A stretch of 64,000 nucleotides of DNA from Lysobacter sp. GTDB taxonomy: Bacteria; Pseudomonadota; Gammaproteobacteria; Xanthomonadales; Xanthomonadaceae. Location: the NCBI GenBank assembly GCA_008015835.1, contig SSGH01000006.1, positions 1 through 64,000 on the forward strand. The letters run 5' to 3'. The position numbers and the translations under genes were made by a program. Under the pieces are notes generated by a model. It saw only the letters and a program-made list of their open reading frames with translations. It made no database searches and was not told the DNA's origin. Shown here one piece after another: positions 45,808 to 56,682 of the stretch (the stretch's first letter is position 1; the number at the start of each line of letters is the position of its first letter).

Positions 45808-46851
45808 TCAGCTCGGATATAGCCGCCAGCGTTGCGGTTTCAACGGAATGATGTCGCCGCACTTCGGCAGATCGTTCTCCAGCGTATCCATCCGATCCCA
45901 TTCGAGCGGGCGCGCTTGCCCGGCCACGCGCAGTTCCAGCGTCACGCGATCGGCGCGGTGATGCACCGCCAGAACCTCCGCATCGAACCCCGCGCCGGGC
46001 GCCGCGCGCTCCAGGTCGTGCGGGCGCAGGTGCAATTGCGCCGGCCCGTTGGCGTGGTCGGGCGCAGGCAGCGCGAAATCCTGCCCCGCGATGCGGAACG
46101 CGCCCTCGCGCACCTCGCCCTCCAGCATGTTGCCGCGGCCGATGAAATCGAACACGTACGCCGATGCGGGTTCGCGATAGATCGCATCGGGCGTCCCGAC
46201 TTGTTCGATTCTGCCGTGATTCAAGATCACCACGCGATCGGCCAGTTCCAAGGCTTCTTCCTGATCGTGGGTGACGAACAGCGTGGTTTGTCCGGTCTGA
46301 TCGTGCAATTTGCGCAGCCAACGCCGCAGTTCGACGCGCACTTTCGCGTCCAGCGCGCCGAACGGTTCGTCCAGCAACAGCACGCTCGGATCGATCGCCA
46401 GCGCGCGGGCCAACGCGACGCGCTGTTTCTGCCCGCCCGACAATTGATCGGGATAGCGGCCGCCGAAATCGGGCAATTGGATCAATTGCAGCAATTCGGC
46501 GACGCGGCGCGCGATGGTCGCTTTATCCGGCCGGCGCGCGCGCGGGCGGCTGCGCAAGCCGAAGGCGACGTTCTCGGCGACGGTCATGTGCCGGAACAGC
46601 GCGTAATGCTGGAACACGAAGCCGACGTTGCGTTCGCGCAGGCTCAGACGCGTCGCGTCGCGCTCGCCGAACAGCACTTGGCCGCGATCCGGGTGCAGCA
46701 GGCCCGCGATGACGCGCAAGAGCGTGGTCTTGCCCGACCCCGATGGCCCGAGCAGGGCGATCAATTCGCCCGAGGCGACCTCCAGATCGACGGCGTCGAG
46801 CGCCGCGACGCTGCCGTAGTCCTTGCCGAGTTGGCGTATGGTCAGATTCAT
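45808..46851 (-). CDS. cysA: Sulfate/thiosulfate ABC transporter ATP-binding protein
   Basis: A 347-aa ABC ATPase. Walker [10 protein letters not shown], signature [15 protein letters not shown], Walker [13 protein letters not shown] and H-loop [13 protein letters not shown], then a C-terminal TOBE-type regulatory domain (RPHDLER). Last gene of the sulfate-uptake operon, 7 nt after cysW. Confidence 0.95.
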   Translation of the reverse strand: MNLTIRQLGKDYGSVAALDAVDLEVASGELIALLGPSGSGKTTLLRVIAGLLHPDRGQVLFGERDATRLSLRERNVGFVFQHYALFRHMTVAENVAFGLRSRPRARRPDKATIARRVAELLQLIQLPDFGGRYPDQLSGGQKQRVALARALAIDPSVLLLDEPFGALDAKVRVELRRWLRKLHDQTGQTTLFVTHDQEEALELADRVVILNHGRIEQVGTPDAIYREPASAYVFDFIGRGNMLEGEVREGAFRIAGQDFALPAPDHANGPAQLHLRPHDLERAAPGAGFDAEVLAVHHRADRVTLELRVAGQARPLEWDRMDTLENDLPKCGDIIPLKPQRWRLYPS

Positions 46852-46858
46852 GCGTCGA

Positions 46859-47707
46859 TCAGTGCCTTCGATGCGTGTTGGCCAAGTCGTCGCCGTGGCG
46901 CGATTCCAGCCAGAATTTCAACGCCAGCGTCACCAGCGCCAAGCCCGACAACAGCGAGGCCGCGGCGAACGCGCCCACGCTGTCGTATTCGTTGTAGAGA
47001 ATTTCGATGTGCAGCGGCAAGGTGTTGGTGAGCCCGCGCACATGCCCGGACACCACCGACACCGCGCCGAATTCGCCCATCGCGCGCGCGCTGCACAACA
47101 AGACGCCGTACAGCAGCCCCCATTTGATATTGGGCAGCGTGACGCGCACGAACATCGTCCACGCGCCCGCGCCGAGCGAACGCGCGGCCAATTCCTCTTC
47201 CGCGCCCTGTTGCTGCATCAGCGGGATCAATTCGCGCACGACGAAGGGGAAAGTGATGAACAGCGTCGCGAGCACGATGCCCGGTTTGGCGAACAGCACT
47301 TTGACGCCGTAAGCCGACAGCCATTCGGCGAACCAGCCCTGGCTTCCGAACAGCAGCACCAGACATAACCCCGCCACCACCGGCGACACCGCGAACGGCA
47401 GATCGATGAGCGCCAGCAACAAACGCTTCCCGCGGAACTCGAAGCGCGCGATCGCCCAGGCGGCGAACACGCCGAACACGGCGTTGATCGGGACCACAAT
47501 CGCGGTGACGAACAAGGTGAGTTTCAATGCGGCCAACGCATCGGGATGACGCAAGGCGGCGATCCACGCCGAGAAGCCTTCGTCGAACGCCGCCGCCAGC
47601 ACCATGACCAGCGGCATCAGCACCAGCAGCCCCATAGTCAACGCCGCCGCGCCGATCAGGCACACGCGCAGCCACAGCGGACTTTGCAACGGATCGCGAT
47701 CAGCCAC
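46859..47707 (-). CDS. cysW: Sulfate ABC transporter permease CysW
   Basis: A 282-aa inner-membrane permease with about six TM helices and the EAA-type loop ([31 protein letters not shown]) that docks on CysA. It overlaps the cysT stop by 8 nt. Confidence 0.93.
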   Translation of the reverse strand: MADRDPLQSPLWLRVCLIGAAALTMGLLVLMPLVMVLAAAFDEGFSAWIAALRHPDALAALKLTLFVTAIVVPINAVFGVFAAWAIARFEFRGKRLLLALIDLPFAVSPVVAGLCLVLLFGSQGWFAEWLSAYGVKVLFAKPGIVLATLFITFPFVVRELIPLMQQQGAEEELAARSLGAGAWTMFVRVTLPNIKWGLLYGVLLCSARAMGEFGAVSVVSGHVRGLTNTLPLHIEILYNEYDSVGAFAAASLLSGLALVTLALKFWLESRHGDDLANTHRRH

Positions 47708-48557
47708 GCCGACCTCCTCGCCGTTCGTGCGCGAACAGCAGCGGAATCGCGTTGATCGCCAGCAGACACAGGAACGACGCGAACAGCAGCAGGGCGGCGA
47801 TCGCGACCGCGCCGTTGTAGTCGTACTCCTCCAGGCGGATCACCACCAGCAGAGGCGCGATTTCGGTTTTCTCGGGCAAATTGCCGGCGATGAAGATCAC
47901 CGAACCGTACTCGCCCAGACCGCGCGCGAACGCCAGCGAGAAGCCGGTCAGCAGCGCCGGCAGCAGTTCGGGAAAGATCACGCGGCGCAACGTGGTGAAG
48001 CGCGAGGCGCCGAGCGATGCCGCCGCTTCTTCTTGTTCGCGACCCAACGCTTCCAGCACCGGCTGCAGCGTGCGCACCGCGAACGGCAAGCCGATGAAGA
48101 TCAACGCGATCACGATCCCGGTCTGGGTGTAGGCGATCTTGACGCCGAGCGGTTCGAGCGCGCGGCCGATCCAACCGTTCGGCGCGTAGATCGCGGTCAA
48201 CGCGATGCCGGCGACCGCGGTGGGCAACGCGAACGGCAGATCGACCAGCGCGTCGAGCATACGCCGGCCCGGAAAGCGGTAACGCACCAGCACCCACGCG
48301 ACCAAGGTGCCGGCGAGCGAGGCGAAAGCCGCCGCGAAGAATGCGCTGCCGAAGCTCAGTTCCACCGCCGCGCGCACGCGCGGATCGTTCAAGGCGCGCC
48401 ACCAGCCCTCTGCGCCCAAACCCGCCGCGCGCACGCTGAGCGCGAGCAGCGGCAACAGCACCACCACGCCCAGCCACGCCATACCGAGCCCCAGGCTCAG
48501 CCCGAAGGCCGGCAAGGGGTTCGGCGTACGCCGTCGCGAGAACGCGAGCGCGCTCAT
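47700..48557 (-). CDS. cysT: Sulfate ABC transporter permease CysT
   Basis: A 285-aa permease with about six TM helices and the EAA loop (QEEAAASLGASRFTTLRRVIFPELLPALLTG). FPGRRMLDALVDLPFALPTAVAGIAL is typical of CysT/CysU. It lies between sbp and cysW. Confidence 0.93.
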   Translation of the reverse strand: MSALAFSRRRTPNPLPAFGLSLGLGMAWLGVVVLLPLLALSVRAAGLGAEGWWRALNDPRVRAAVELSFGSAFFAAAFASLAGTLVAWVLVRYRFPGRRMLDALVDLPFALPTAVAGIALTAIYAPNGWIGRALEPLGVKIAYTQTGIVIALIFIGLPFAVRTLQPVLEALGREQEEAAASLGASRFTTLRRVIFPELLPALLTGFSLAFARGLGEYGSVIFIAGNLPEKTEIAPLLVVIRLEEYDYNGAVAIAALLLFASFLCLLAINAIPLLFAHERRGGRRG

Positions 48558-48623
48558 CGGAATCGCCGCCGATGCGCGCGGCGTTGCGACGACCTCATCG
48601 CGCGCGGACCGGAGCGCGACACG

Positions 48624-49643
48624 TCAGCGAATCGCCTTGTAGATGCGATCGAAGAAGCCGCCGTCGGCGAAGTGCTCGGCCTGCGCTTTCTTCCAGCCGC
48701 CGAACGCATCGTCGATGGTGACTTGCGGAATCGACTTGAAAAGCGCGCGGTCGGCCGCCGGAACGTCCTGCGGCTGCGCAGGGCGGTAGAAGTGCTTGGC
48801 GACGATCCGTTGCCCTTCCGGCGTATACAGGAAACGCAAGTACGCTTCGGCTTGCCGACGCGTGCCGTGCTTCGCCACGTTCTTATCCACCCATGCGACG
48901 GAAGGCTCGGCTTTGATGCTGACGCTGGGCGCGACGAGCTCGTATTTGCCGCGCGTGCCGGGTTGTTCCAATACCAGCAACGCCTCGTTTTCCCACGCGA
49001 TCAACACATCGCCGATGCCGCGTTCGGTGAACGTGGTCGCGGCCCCGCGCGCGCCGGTGTCCAACACCGGAACGTTCTTGAACAATCGGGATAAGTAGTC
49101 GAGCACTTTCGCCGGGTCCTGATACTCCTTCGCCGCCCACGTCCATGCGGCCAAATAGTTCCACCGCGCGCCGCCAGAGGTTTTGGGATTGGGCGTGATC
49201 ACCGCGACGCCGGGCCGCGCCAGATCGTCCCAATCGCGGATGTTTTTCGGATTGCCCTTGCGCACCAGAAACACGATGGTGGAGGTGTACGGCGCGCTGT
49301 TGTGGGGCAGGCGGGATCGCCAATTCGCGGGCAGCAGACGGGCGTTGGTCGCGATCGCGTCGATATCCGCCGATAGCGCCAACGTGACCACGTCCGCTTC
49401 CAAGCCGTCGATCACCGATCGCGCCTGTTTGCCGGAGCCGCCGTGCGAGGTGCGGATCGTCAAGTCTTCGCCGGTCTGCGCTTTCCATTGCGCGGCGAAA
49501 CGTTCGTTGATATCGGCGTACAGCTCGCGGGTCGGATCGTAAGAGACGTTGAGCAATTCCGTCGCCTGCGCTCGCGGCGCCGTCCACGCGGCGACCGCGG
49601 CCAGCAGCAGTCCGTACAGTTTGAGGTTCGAGAAAACGGGCAT
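48624..49643 (-). CDS. sbp: Periplasmic sulfate-binding protein
   Basis: A 339-aa solute-binding protein with signal peptide ([16 protein letters not shown]). [81 protein letters not shown] are the sulfate-binding signatures. It lies 19 nt after the porin gene. Confidence 0.95.
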   Translation of the reverse strand: MPVFSNLKLYGLLLAAVAAWTAPRAQATELLNVSYDPTRELYADINERFAAQWKAQTGEDLTIRTSHGGSGKQARSVIDGLEADVVTLALSADIDAIATNARLLPANWRSRLPHNSAPYTSTIVFLVRKGNPKNIRDWDDLARPGVAVITPNPKTSGGARWNYLAAWTWAAKEYQDPAKVLDYLSRLFKNVPVLDTGARGAATTFTERGIGDVLIAWENEALLVLEQPGTRGKYELVAPSVSIKAEPSVAWVDKNVAKHGTRRQAEAYLRFLYTPEGQRIVAKHFYRPAQPQDVPAADRALFKSIPQVTIDDAFGGWKKAQAEHFADGGFFDRIYKAIR

Positions 49644-49662
49644 GGGGGTGTCCTCGGGGCGT

Positions 49663-51120
49663 TCAGAATGACAGTTGGGCGCGGGTCAGCACAACCTTCT
49701 CGGTTTCGCGATCGGCGCCGGCGGCGCCGCCATCGAAATCGGTCCGGTTGTAGGTCGCGACGAGTTTCAGATTCGAGTTGAGATACCAGTTCAGACCCAG
49801 ACTCCAGCTTTCGGCGCTGCGCGCCGACTGGCTCGCATTCGCGAACAACGGGAAGGCGTCGTCGTCGATGTCCAAACCGCCGTAGCGCGCGACGACTTCC
49901 CAGGCGCCCCAGCCTGCACCATTCACCGTAAAAGGTTGGTTAGGACGGGTCACGCCGCGAAAGCCGGCATCTTCGCCGCTCAACACATAACTCGCGGTGA
50001 CTTGATAGGCGTCGTGCTCCAAATGCGCGCGTCGTCCGGCATTCACGCCGGACGTCACCCGCACTTCCTGCTCCGATGCGATGTATTCCGCCTGCAGGCC
50101 GAAGGGACCGCGATAGAAATAGCCTTGCGGCGAGAGTCTGCGGCGCAGGCCATCGGCCGCGACCGTCGCGCCGTAGGCGAAGAACTGCGCCTGTCCGGGC
50201 GTTCGATAGCGCGGCAAAAAATTATTGCCGGCGCCGTAGGTTTCGCCCACGCTCGCCGCCACGCCGAGCCCCAGTCCCGAGAACGCGCCGGCATCGTTCT
50301 TGAACGGTTCCCAGAACACGCGCGCAGCGTATTCGAATTCGTTGTCGGGATTGGTCGTCGCCGCATCGCGTCCGTCGGGCGCACCGTTGTAGACGCCGAC
50401 GACGTAATTCAGCCTATTCGCGAACAGATCGCCCTGCAGTTGCGCGCCGAGATCGCGATTGGGCGCCAATTCGGTGGGAAACGCGCGCTCCACCAGGGCC
50501 AACGAACCGCCGGACTGCAAGCGCTCCAGGCCCACGGGGCTTTTCACCTTACCGATACGCAGCGTCGCGCGCGGGTCGAACTTTAGATCGACATACGCAT
50601 CGACGATACTGGCGTTGTCGCCGGCGAATTCCGGGGTCAGACGGAAGCCGATCAGCGGCCCCCAACCGCCTTCGAGCGTCGGGCGAATGCGCCGGAACAA
50701 GAAGCCGTCGTTCTGCGGCGCGCGTTCGTCGTCGAGGAAGAATCGACCGTCGGCCTGCACCAAGGCTTTGAGTTTGAGCTCGACGCCGTCCGGGGATTTG
50801 ACCGAAAAGCCTTTCCCGGCGCTGAGCGAGGCGACCGGATCTTTTTCCGCTTTGGCGGCGGCGTCCTCGGCCTGCAGTTCGAGTTTGCGTTCGATGATGC
50901 GCAACCGTTGGTCGAGGCTCGCGAGGTCGGATGCGTCCGCGGGTTGGGCGTTTTCGACCCCGAGCAAGCGCTCGAGGGCGCGCAATCGCTGCGCGAAATC
51001 CTCTGTCTCTGGCGACGGCGAGGGCGTCGTTTGCGCGATCGAAGGACCGGCAGCGAGGATCAGCGCGATCGCGACGCGGGCGATTTTCGCGGGGGGCAAC
51101 GTGTGCTGCTTGACGGGCAT
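49663..51120 (-). CDS. OprP/OprO-type outer-membrane porin in sulfate operon
   Basis: A 485-aa porin with signal peptide ([15 protein letters not shown]), a short N-terminal coiled coil (about residues 30-75), and a long beta-barrel of the phosphate-selective porin type ending in aromatic F (RAQLSF). Family members take up anions; its place 19 nt before sbp suggests a sulfate or sulfonate channel. That substrate is inferred from context. Start 51120 precedes the signal peptide. Confidence 0.85.
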   Translation of the reverse strand: MPVKQHTLPPAKIARVAIALILAAGPSIAQTTPSPSPETEDFAQRLRALERLLGVENAQPADASDLASLDQRLRIIERKLELQAEDAAAKAEKDPVASLSAGKGFSVKSPDGVELKLKALVQADGRFFLDDERAPQNDGFLFRRIRPTLEGGWGPLIGFRLTPEFAGDNASIVDAYVDLKFDPRATLRIGKVKSPVGLERLQSGGSLALVERAFPTELAPNRDLGAQLQGDLFANRLNYVVGVYNGAPDGRDAATTNPDNEFEYAARVFWEPFKNDAGAFSGLGLGVAASVGETYGAGNNFLPRYRTPGQAQFFAYGATVAADGLRRRLSPQGYFYRGPFGLQAEYIASEQEVRVTSGVNAGRRAHLEHDAYQVTASYVLSGEDAGFRGVTRPNQPFTVNGAGWGAWEVVARYGGLDIDDDAFPLFANASQSARSAESWSLGLNWYLNSNLKLVATYNRTDFDGGAAGADRETEKVVLTRAQLSF

Positions 51121-51218
51121 CGTGTTCTCCGAGTTCGAAGGGCACGCGTCCGGCGATCCGGTCTGCGGCAGGGTTAAGACGAAGGGAATTCGGTGAGGCA
51201 TGGAAAGCGAGACGACGA

Positions 51219-51410
51219 TCAGCGCTCGTCGAATCTGAATTTCTGGCTGCGGGTGATTTGTACGACGCGGGCGTTGTGGATCACGGCGGTCACTTCGCCG
51301 TAGGCGATTTCGCGCAGCGCCGATATCACGGCGCGCTCGCTTTCGCTAAGCGGTTTGACCACCGGGGGCACTTGAGCGATGCCGGGATTCGACGCGTCGT
51401 GAGGTTTCAT
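51219..51410 (-). CDS. YezD-like (DUF2292) small protein
   Basis: A 63-aa protein whose core ERAVISALREIAYGEVTAVIHNARVVQITRSQKFRF matches the YezD/DUF2292 family, small proteins often encoded in sulfur-assimilation operons. It lies 22 nt after the Rrf2 gene and 98 nt before the porin. Function unknown. Confidence 0.82.
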   Translation of the reverse strand: MKPHDASNPGIAQVPPVVKPLSESERAVISALREIAYGEVTAVIHNARVVQITRSQKFRFDER

Positions 51411-51432
51411 CGTGCATTCCTTTCGGGCAGTT

Positions 51433-51846
51433 TCAAGCGACACCGGAGAATTCGCCCAGCGTGCGCCGGTCCAGCACCTGCGACATCGCATCGCGGGTTT
51501 CGCGCATCAATGCGCGCAATTCGCACGATGTCGGGTCGGGGCAATCGCTGCAGGGCGCGTACGCCGAGACGCTGGCGCACAGCACCGGCGCGAGCGGTCC
51601 GTCGATCGTGCGGATGACATCGCCGATCAGGATTCGGTCCGGCGCGCGCGCGAGCGCGTGACCGCCACCGGGCCCGCGCCTGCTCTCCACGAAACCGGCG
51701 CGACGAAGATCGACCAGAATCGCCTCCAGGAACTTCCCGGGCGTGCGGCTTTTCTGCGCGAGTTCGTGCGCTTGCAGTCGGGAGTCTCCGCTGCGCGCGA
51801 GCGCCTGCAGCGCGCGCAGGGCGTATTTGGCCTTCATGCTCAGCAT
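51433..51846 (-). CDS. Rrf2 family transcriptional regulator of the sulfate operon
   Basis: A 137-aa regulator with an Rrf2 winged helix (KYALRALQALARSG, ELAQKSRTPGKFLEAILVDLRRAGFVESRRGPGGGHALAR) and four Cys in the sensor region (CASVSAYAPCSDCPDPTSC). These could hold a cluster as in IscR or act like CymR. First gene of the operon that runs to cysA. An inverted repeat at its start suggests autoregulation. A second ATG (MKAKYA, 51837) is possible. Confidence 0.88.
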   Translation of the reverse strand: MLSMKAKYALRALQALARSGDSRLQAHELAQKSRTPGKFLEAILVDLRRAGFVESRRGPGGGHALARAPDRILIGDVIRTIDGPLAPVLCASVSAYAPCSDCPDPTSCELRALMRETRDAMSQVLDRRTLGEFSGVA

Positions 51847-51867
51847 TTCCTACTCACCTCGTAGGAA
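51847..51867. promoter_or_regulatory. Inverted repeat, candidate Rrf2 operator
   Basis: TTCCTAC (51847-51853) and GTAGGAA (51861-51867) form perfect 7-bp arms around a 7-bp spacer, immediately upstream of the Rrf2 start codon and over its ribosome binding site. Confidence 0.6.
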
Positions 51868-51952
51868 TTGATAGCACACGCCCCCGGACCGGCCTAATGC
51901 CAGGCTCGAATGACCTCATGCCTCCGGCGGGGCATCGTTCGCTGGCGCGCCG

Positions 51953-54900
51953 CTAGGGCGCGGCTTCAGTCGCCGCGAGCGCGCGACGCAATGCGCCTTC
52001 CAGGCGCTCCCCGGTGGTCGGCTTCCGCAGAAATTCGGCGAACCCGGCGGCCCTCGCCTGCGACTCGGCTTGGGCGTCCGCGCGCGCGGTGATCGCGATC
52101 ATCGGCGCTGCGAATCCGCCGGCGCGCAGTTGCTCGGCGAGGGCGCAGCCGTCGATGCCCGGCAAATCCAAATCGACGAACGCCGCATCGAACCGACCGA
52201 CCGCGGCCTCGGTCATCGCCGCCAATCCATGCGCGGCATGCACGACCCGGTGGCCTTGTTGCTGCAGCAGCCCGGTCAGCACTTCGGCGACGGTGGGATC
52301 GTCTTCGACCAGCAAAACGACGCGCCACGTTGCGGGCGTCGAAGACATCGAGAACGACTGCGCTGACGTCGCGGCCTCGCCGAGGCGGCCTTCGACGGCG
52401 CTGTCTTCGACACCATCGGCATCGACGGGGCTCAACGGCAAGGTCAAGACGAAGACCGTGCCCTCGCCAAGCGTGCTGCGCGTCGCGATATCGCCGCCCA
52501 TCGCGATGGCGAGCTCGCGACTGATCGCCAATCCGAGCCCGGTGCCGCCATAGCGCGCGGTGGTGCGCGCGCCCTCAGCCTGCTCGAAACGACGGAACAG
52601 CCGACCGACTTGCGCTTCCGTCATGCCCGGACCGGTATCCCACACTTCGAGGCGCAAACCGACGGGCGCATCGTCCGCGCCTTCGACCGTATCTGCGTCG
52701 CCGCTGTCGACGATCGCCTCCACCTTCAGCCCGACGCTGCCGCGCTCGGTGAATTTCACCGCATTCCCCAGCAGATTCAGCACGATCTGTTTGAACCGCA
52801 GCGGGTCGCCGAGCCAGCGATCGGGCGCGTTCGGGTCGCGCTCGACGGAAAACCGTAGGCCTTTTCGCGTCGCCAACGGCGCGATCAAACCCGCGATCTC
52901 GTCGATCGCGGCAGCGAGGCCGAACTCGACGCGCTGCAATTCCAGACGCCCCGCTTCGACTCGCGCCAAATCGAGCGCATCGTCGACCAAGCGAAGCAGA
53001 TGCTCGCCCGCGCGCCGAATCGATTGCGCTTGCCAGTGCTGGCGAGGTTCTAGGCCACCGGCGAGCAGCAGCTCGCTCATGCCGAGCACGCCGGTCATCG
53101 GCGTACGCAATTCATGGCCGAGATCGGCGAGGAATCGGCTCTTGGCCTCCGAGGCCTGCTCCGCCCATTCGCGCTTCTGTTTCGCCAATTGGTAGCTGTG
53201 ACGACGCTTGAGGCGCAAGCGATCCAGATACGCCAGCCACCACAGAAACGCCGACGCCAACAGAACGTAAGCGACCAGCGCCCAAGCGCTTCGCCACCAC
53301 GGCGGCATCACTTCGATCGACAACGAGACCGGCGCGGACCACGCGCCATCGGCGTTCGCCGCCTGCAACTCCAAGGTGTACCGGCCAGGCGGCAATCTCG
53401 AGAACACCCGTTCGCTCGGTCCCTCTTGCGACACCCATTCGGGATCCTCGCCGTGCAACCGCGAACGATAGCGATGCGCCATCGGATTCGAGAACGACAA
53501 CAAGCGCGGCACGACCCGAAGATCGCGATCCCCCGCGAGCATCCGTACCGGTCGACTCGGATCGAGCGCCACTTCGCCCCCGTCGCGCCGCAGCGTCAAC
53601 GACTCGATCGATAAAAGCGAAGGTTTCGCAGGCTCAAGGCCGCGCTCCGGGTCGAAAAACACCAGCCCATCCGCGCACAACGCCGCCGCCCGATTCGGCC
53701 CGAGCATGACCGGCGGACCGTAGTAGAAATCGGTCCCGGGAAGGCCGTCGTGGATACCGAAAAGCCGCGCCCGATTCTGCTTCGGGTCGTAAAGCAGCAA
53801 CCCACGCACGGTCGTCAGCCATATGTTTCCGGACGAGCTGATTGCCATGCCTTCTGAATCAACAGCAGGAACACCCTCCTGTTCATCGATTCGCTGGATA
53901 ATCCTCAGCTTTTTTCCATCCCAAAGATACCGCTCAAGCATGCCTGATCTTGACACCAAAAGCTCGTTATTACCTCGAAATACGAAAGCGCTGATGCGGC
54001 GTCCTGGCTCTAGGCGAACTCTTTCAAATTGCTCAGAAGACCAGCGAAACATATCAATTTCATCGGTGTACCAAGGAATTCCTTTATTATCGAAAGACAG
54101 CTCAACGATACCGGGGGTCGCGTGGCCAAAAATTTGTTTTGCGGGCTTTCTATACAGAAGCATCCCTGCTTCGGAATATGATTCTAAATCTCCACCAAAA
54201 TGAGAAACCCATATTGTTCGATCTCGTGAACATCTTATACGAGTAGGATAGGACAAAAGATTTTCAGATGCTGTTTTAATTATTCTTTTGCTTTTTCTAA
54301 GATTATCATCCATCTGTAAAACCCCATCTCTGTCGACAACAAATATTTTTCCAAAGCAAAATTCAATAGAGCGCGGGCCAACAATACCTGATGATTCAAG
54401 GCTATCAGAAACATCAGCTTCAAGATTCTCTGGAGAGATTTGATATATCAACGAATCACTTAAAAGCCAGGACTGTCCGATTTGATTTCCAGTGAGCGCC
54501 ACAACGTCTTCGACATTCGCATTAGGCTTTCCAAATGATTTTATGTAGACAAATCTATCGCTATCCCTAGGCATATAAGACAACCCTTGGACATCACCCA
54601 CAACCCATAAACCACCCTCTTTGTCTTTCCTCATCAAAAAGACACTACTGTTCATTATTATTTTTGCAGCTCTACCGATTTCTGCCTTTTTTTCAGAAAG
54701 GATCAGAGAATTGACTGCAGTCTTTTTTTCGCCCTCGTCATGACCGCTCATTTGCGATAATTTATACAACCCGCGTGCCGATCCAATCCAATTAGTTTTA
54801 CTATCGCCCTCAACAACCATAGCCCCGCCTGGAAAATCTTGATCTCTTTCTAAAATCGACCCATTTAGATCTACCCTATACAGGTATTTTTCAGAGCCAA

Positions 54901-55720
54901 CCCATAACTCAAGCCGATCCACTTGAGTAATCGCCGAAACCTCTTCGTTTCTTATTGTAAATTTTGAATTTTTGTCAATTTTTCCTTTTTCAAAACGAAA
55001 TAAACCACCACTAGTTCCAACCCAAAGGGTTGCCAAATAATCTTCATGCATAACAATTGGGACAACTTCGCCATCTTCGCTTTTGAAAATTGACCTCAGA
55101 TGGAATCTCGACACTCCCCCACCCGCATCCAACCTGCACAAGTCGCCCTCTAAGTTGCCAATCCATAACGCACCATCTTGAGTCTCTTTCATAACCGTAA
55201 TTGCATTAACGCAACTATTTGCATTATTTTCGAACCTAATATTTCGAAAGCCTGTTCTAGATTTTTCGAGCACGCTTAAACTATCAACCGTGGCAACCCA
55301 TATTCGATTTTGAGAATCCGCATAAACACTCATTACATTATTGGATGGTAGAGAATCTTTTCTTTTTGAGTTGTGCCGCCAGTACTTAAACCCCGAGCCA
55401 TCATAACGCGCCAACCCATCGACGGTCGCGATCCACACAAAGCCTTGGCGGTCGATCACGAGGTCATTGACGCTGCGGGATAGGCCCTGCTCAGGCCCGA
55501 AGCGGATCATGTTCAAAGGCGCCGGTTTTTCGTCCGCATTCGCTTCTTCGGCATCGCGCGCCGACGGCGCGCTCGCGGCGAGGGTGGGCGCGAGCGCTGT
55601 CGAGCATGCGCACGCCAGGAAGAACATCGCCGCTCCTGCGGCAGCCAAGATGCGTTTGGTCGGGCGACCGGCCGCCTGCCGCGCATCGCGTTCCTTGCTC
55701 GCCTCGCTCGTCATCCGCAT
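51953..55720 (-). CDS. Hybrid histidine kinase with two-component propeller sensor
   Basis: A 1255-aa one-protein signalling system. An N-terminal export signal (AAAGAAMFFLACAC) is followed by a periplasmic beta-propeller of reg_prop type (about 70-740; repeats such as GLSRSVNDLVIDRQGFVWIATVDGLARYDG), a Y_Y_Y domain (about 745-805) and a TM helix (about 815-835). Next are HisKA (FLADLGHELRTP, His about 869), HATPase_c (LLGNAVKFTERG, WDTGPGM, GTGLGL) and a receiver (FVDLDLPGIDG, Asp about 1181). DNA at about 53830-55380 (residues about 115-630) is much poorer in G+C than both ends. No output gene is adjacent. Confidence 0.92.
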   Translation of the reverse strand: MRMTSEASKERDARQAAGRPTKRILAAAGAAMFFLACACSTALAPTLAASAPSARDAEEANADEKPAPLNMIRFGPEQGLSRSVNDLVIDRQGFVWIATVDGLARYDGSGFKYWRHNSKRKDSLPSNNVMSVYADSQNRIWVATVDSLSVLEKSRTGFRNIRFENNANSCVNAITVMKETQDGALWIGNLEGDLCRLDAGGGVSRFHLRSIFKSEDGEVVPIVMHEDYLATLWVGTSGGLFRFEKGKIDKNSKFTIRNEEVSAITQVDRLELWVGSEKYLYRVDLNGSILERDQDFPGGAMVVEGDSKTNWIGSARGLYKLSQMSGHDEGEKKTAVNSLILSEKKAEIGRAAKIIMNSSVFLMRKDKEGGLWVVGDVQGLSYMPRDSDRFVYIKSFGKPNANVEDVVALTGNQIGQSWLLSDSLIYQISPENLEADVSDSLESSGIVGPRSIEFCFGKIFVVDRDGVLQMDDNLRKSKRIIKTASENLLSYPTRIRCSRDRTIWVSHFGGDLESYSEAGMLLYRKPAKQIFGHATPGIVELSFDNKGIPWYTDEIDMFRWSSEQFERVRLEPGRRISAFVFRGNNELLVSRSGMLERYLWDGKKLRIIQRIDEQEGVPAVDSEGMAISSSGNIWLTTVRGLLLYDPKQNRARLFGIHDGLPGTDFYYGPPVMLGPNRAAALCADGLVFFDPERGLEPAKPSLLSIESLTLRRDGGEVALDPSRPVRMLAGDRDLRVVPRLLSFSNPMAHRYRSRLHGEDPEWVSQEGPSERVFSRLPPGRYTLELQAANADGAWSAPVSLSIEVMPPWWRSAWALVAYVLLASAFLWWLAYLDRLRLKRRHSYQLAKQKREWAEQASEAKSRFLADLGHELRTPMTGVLGMSELLLAGGLEPRQHWQAQSIRRAGEHLLRLVDDALDLARVEAGRLELQRVEFGLAAAIDEIAGLIAPLATRKGLRFSVERDPNAPDRWLGDPLRFKQIVLNLLGNAVKFTERGSVGLKVEAIVDSGDADTVEGADDAPVGLRLEVWDTGPGMTEAQVGRLFRRFEQAEGARTTARYGGTGLGLAISRELAIAMGGDIATRSTLGEGTVFVLTLPLSPVDADGVEDSAVEGRLGEAATSAQSFSMSSTPATWRVVLLVEDDPTVAEVLTGLLQQQGHRVVHAAHGLAAMTEAAVGRFDAAFVDLDLPGIDGCALAEQLRAGGFAAPMIAITARADAQAESQARAAGFAEFLRKPTTGERLEGALRRALAATEAAP

Positions 55721-55872
55721 GCCCCCTGAGTCGCTGCGCTTCGTTCGGTCCGTCGCGGCCCTCGCGGCCGGGCGCGGGATGCTTCGTTGCAGTCGCCGCA
55801 GGCATATCCTGCCGCAGGGTTTTAGAATCCCGCAAGCGGCCGGCCCCGCCGCATTCGTTCGGAGAATCGTTC

Positions 55873-56682
55873 ATGCACGTTCGCGATGCCCCTCGATTCG
55901 CTCGTTTCGCGACCTGCGCATGGGTCGCTGCCGTGTCGTGTTGCGTTTGGGCGATTCCGACCATCGCCGCAAGCGATGCGCCGGCACCCGACGCCGACAT
56001 TCCGATCTATTGTCTGGATCCGGTGCATACGCGCGCGATGTTCGCGATCGAGCATGCCGGTTTCTCCAAGGCGATCGGCACCGTATCGGGCAGCCGCGGC
56101 GAATTGCGTTTCGATCCGTCCGATTGGACGGGAGCGCGCCTCGACGCCACCGTGCCGCTGACGCGCATCGATTTGGGCGATGCGAAATGGAATAAGGCCG
56201 CGCTCGCCGGCAACTTGCTCGATACCGAGCGTTATCCCGAGGCGCGTTTCGTTTCGACGCGGATCGAGCCGCTCGACGAGCGGCGAGCGATCGTGCATGG
56301 TCTGCTGACCTTGCACGGCGCCACTCGGCCTATCGCGTTGGACGTCACGCTCAACGCGCTCAAGCGTCACCCGATGCCGCCGTTTCGGCGTACCGTCGGA
56401 TTCTCCGCCACCGGCCGCCTCAGCCGCAGCGCGTTCGGCATCGACGCTTGGCCCAGCGTGATCGGCGACGATGTCGAACTGCGCATCGAAGCCGAGGCGA
56501 CCCGCGGCCGCTGCGATGGCCATGACGCCGGCGACGACGCACCCGCACGAGACCACGAGCGCGCAACCGATCCCGCGGAAGCCGCCTCTTCTCCGGAAGC
56601 CGCCGATCCGACCGTCGACCCGCCCGCCCTTTCCCCGCCGCCCTCGCCCCTTTCCCATCCCGCTCAGGAGACGCCTCGATGA
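55873..56682 (+). CDS. YceI family protein with long tail
   Basis: A 269-aa exported protein: signal peptide (CAWVAAVSCCVWAIPTIAAS), a YceI lipocalin-like barrel (YCLDPVHTRAMFAIEHAGFSKAIGTVSGSRGELRFDP...), and a Pro/Ala/Asp-rich C-terminal tail of about 65 residues. YceI proteins bind isoprenoid lipids and are often paired with cytochrome b561, as here (ATGA overlap with the next gene). Confidence 0.88.
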   Translation: MHVRDAPRFARFATCAWVAAVSCCVWAIPTIAASDAPAPDADIPIYCLDPVHTRAMFAIEHAGFSKAIGTVSGSRGELRFDPSDWTGARLDATVPLTRIDLGDAKWNKAALAGNLLDTERYPEARFVSTRIEPLDERRAIVHGLLTLHGATRPIALDVTLNALKRHPMPPFRRTVGFSATGRLSRSAFGIDAWPSVIGDDVELRIEAEATRGRCDGHDAGDDAPARDHERATDPAEAASSPEAADPTVDPPALSPPPSPLSHPAQETPR

